Source of the DNA: Pseudopelagicola sp.
GTDB taxonomy: Bacteria; Pseudomonadota; Alphaproteobacteria; Rhodobacterales; Rhodobacteraceae
NCBI GenBank assembly: GCA_026195905.1
Contig: JAPHRE010000008.1
Span: 1-48,965 of the forward strand
Direction of reading: 5' to 3'
DNA length: 48,965 bases
The stretch's first letter is position 1, and every line of letters starts with the position of its first letter. Shown here piece by piece: positions 48,748 to 48,965 of the stretch. Position numbers and translations under genes: made by a program. The notes under the pieces are model-generated. The model was not told the origin of the DNA and ran no database searches. It saw only the letters and a program-made list of their open reading frames with translations.

Positions 48748-48965
48748 ATGGATCAGTTTACTATCAACCTGCTGTTTGTTGGCGCGTCCTTTGCGCTCTA
48801 CATCGGCATCGCGATCTGGGCCCGTGCGGGCTCCACATCGGAATTTTACGCTGCGGGTCGCGGCATTCACCCGGTCACCAACGGTATGGCAACCGCCGCT
48901 GACTGGATGTCGGCCGCGTCGTTCATCTCGATGGCGGGCCTCATCGCCTTTACCGGCTATGACAA
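48748..48965 (+). CDS. Sodium:solute symporter family large subunit, 3' end missing
   Basis: Open from ATG 48748 to the window edge, 72 full codons. The first helix (about 7-25) and the segment [16 protein letters not shown], then [18 protein letters not shown], are typical of the SSS family branch paired with DUF4212. Members near acs usually take up acetate or other short organic acids; the substrate is inferred from context. Confidence 0.9.
   Translation, partial: MDQFTINLLFVGASFALYIGIAIWARAGSTSEFYAAGRGIHPVTNGMATAADWMSAASFISMAGLIAFTGYD

Overview
The window reads as the chromosome of a marine-type alphaproteobacterium of the Rhodobacteraceae (Roseobacter group). This is inferred from gene content and order: yajC-secD-secF-(Mth938-like)-ccmA-ccmB-ccmC-ccmD-ccmG as one run, yfgM-bamB-der as another, a heterotetrameric sarcosine oxidase set, a ccmI-ruvX-DUF1289 cluster, and high GC with strong GC3 bias. 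I see no rRNA, tRNA, transposase, integrase, CRISPR array or defence island. The sequence looks like core chromosome with a few small oddities. Species cannot be named from the sequence alone.

Layout. 1-5.5 kb: the 3' end of a flavodoxin-like gene, a small 4-helix membrane protein, purB, an isolated FliG-like gene, a DMT-family transporter and an LpxL-type acyltransferase. 5.5-12.2 kb: a DUF1223 secreted thioredoxin-like protein, then two aconitases head to head (acnB leftward, acnA rightward) across a 348-bp shared regulatory gap. 12.3-18.6 kb (leftward): protein secretion accessory genes (yajC, secD, secF), an Mth938-like protein and cytochrome c maturation genes. 18.8-24.5 kb: serS and a TspO-related membrane protein rightward, then yfgM-bamB-der leftward. 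24.8-29.7 kb: an RND efflux pair. 29.8-35.7 kb: an Atm1-type ABC exporter, a LysM protein, a LOG-family enzyme, a RarD-type permease, superoxide dismutase and an unknown secreted protein. 35.8-41.3 kb: sarcosine oxidase soxB-soxD-soxA-soxG leftward, interrupted between soxB and soxD by a 47-codon gene on the opposite strand. 41.4-43.4 kb: ccmI, ruvX and a DUF1289 protein. 43.4-45.3 kb: dusA and a TauE-type permease leftward. 45.7-48.9 kb: acs, adk, a DUF4212 small subunit and the start of a sodium:solute symporter.

How genes fit together. Acs makes AMP from ATP and Adk, 7 nt downstream, returns AMP to ADP; the symporter pair behind them probably brings in the organic acid. CcmABCD and CcmG handle heme and thiol delivery for c-type cytochromes, and CcmI, encoded 28 kb away, belongs to the same pathway. 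SecDF-YajC, YfgM and BamB all serve export and outer-membrane assembly. The sarcosine oxidase genes indicate use of methylated glycine compounds such as betaine breakdown products.

Most unusual items. (1) A composite element, a GC-rich hairpin followed by four 11-bp units with matching unit order, is present at two unrelated intergenic sites (913-978 and 20939-21005). (2) The small reverse-strand gene splits the sarcosine oxidase operon. (3) An orphan FliG-like protein lacks the acidic torque pair. (4) A strongly structured 105-nt gap separates ccmB and ccmC in an operon whose neighbouring ccm junctions overlap. (5) A 14-bp tandem duplication has changed the C-terminus of the small membrane protein. 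Whether any of these is undescribed cannot be decided without database searches.
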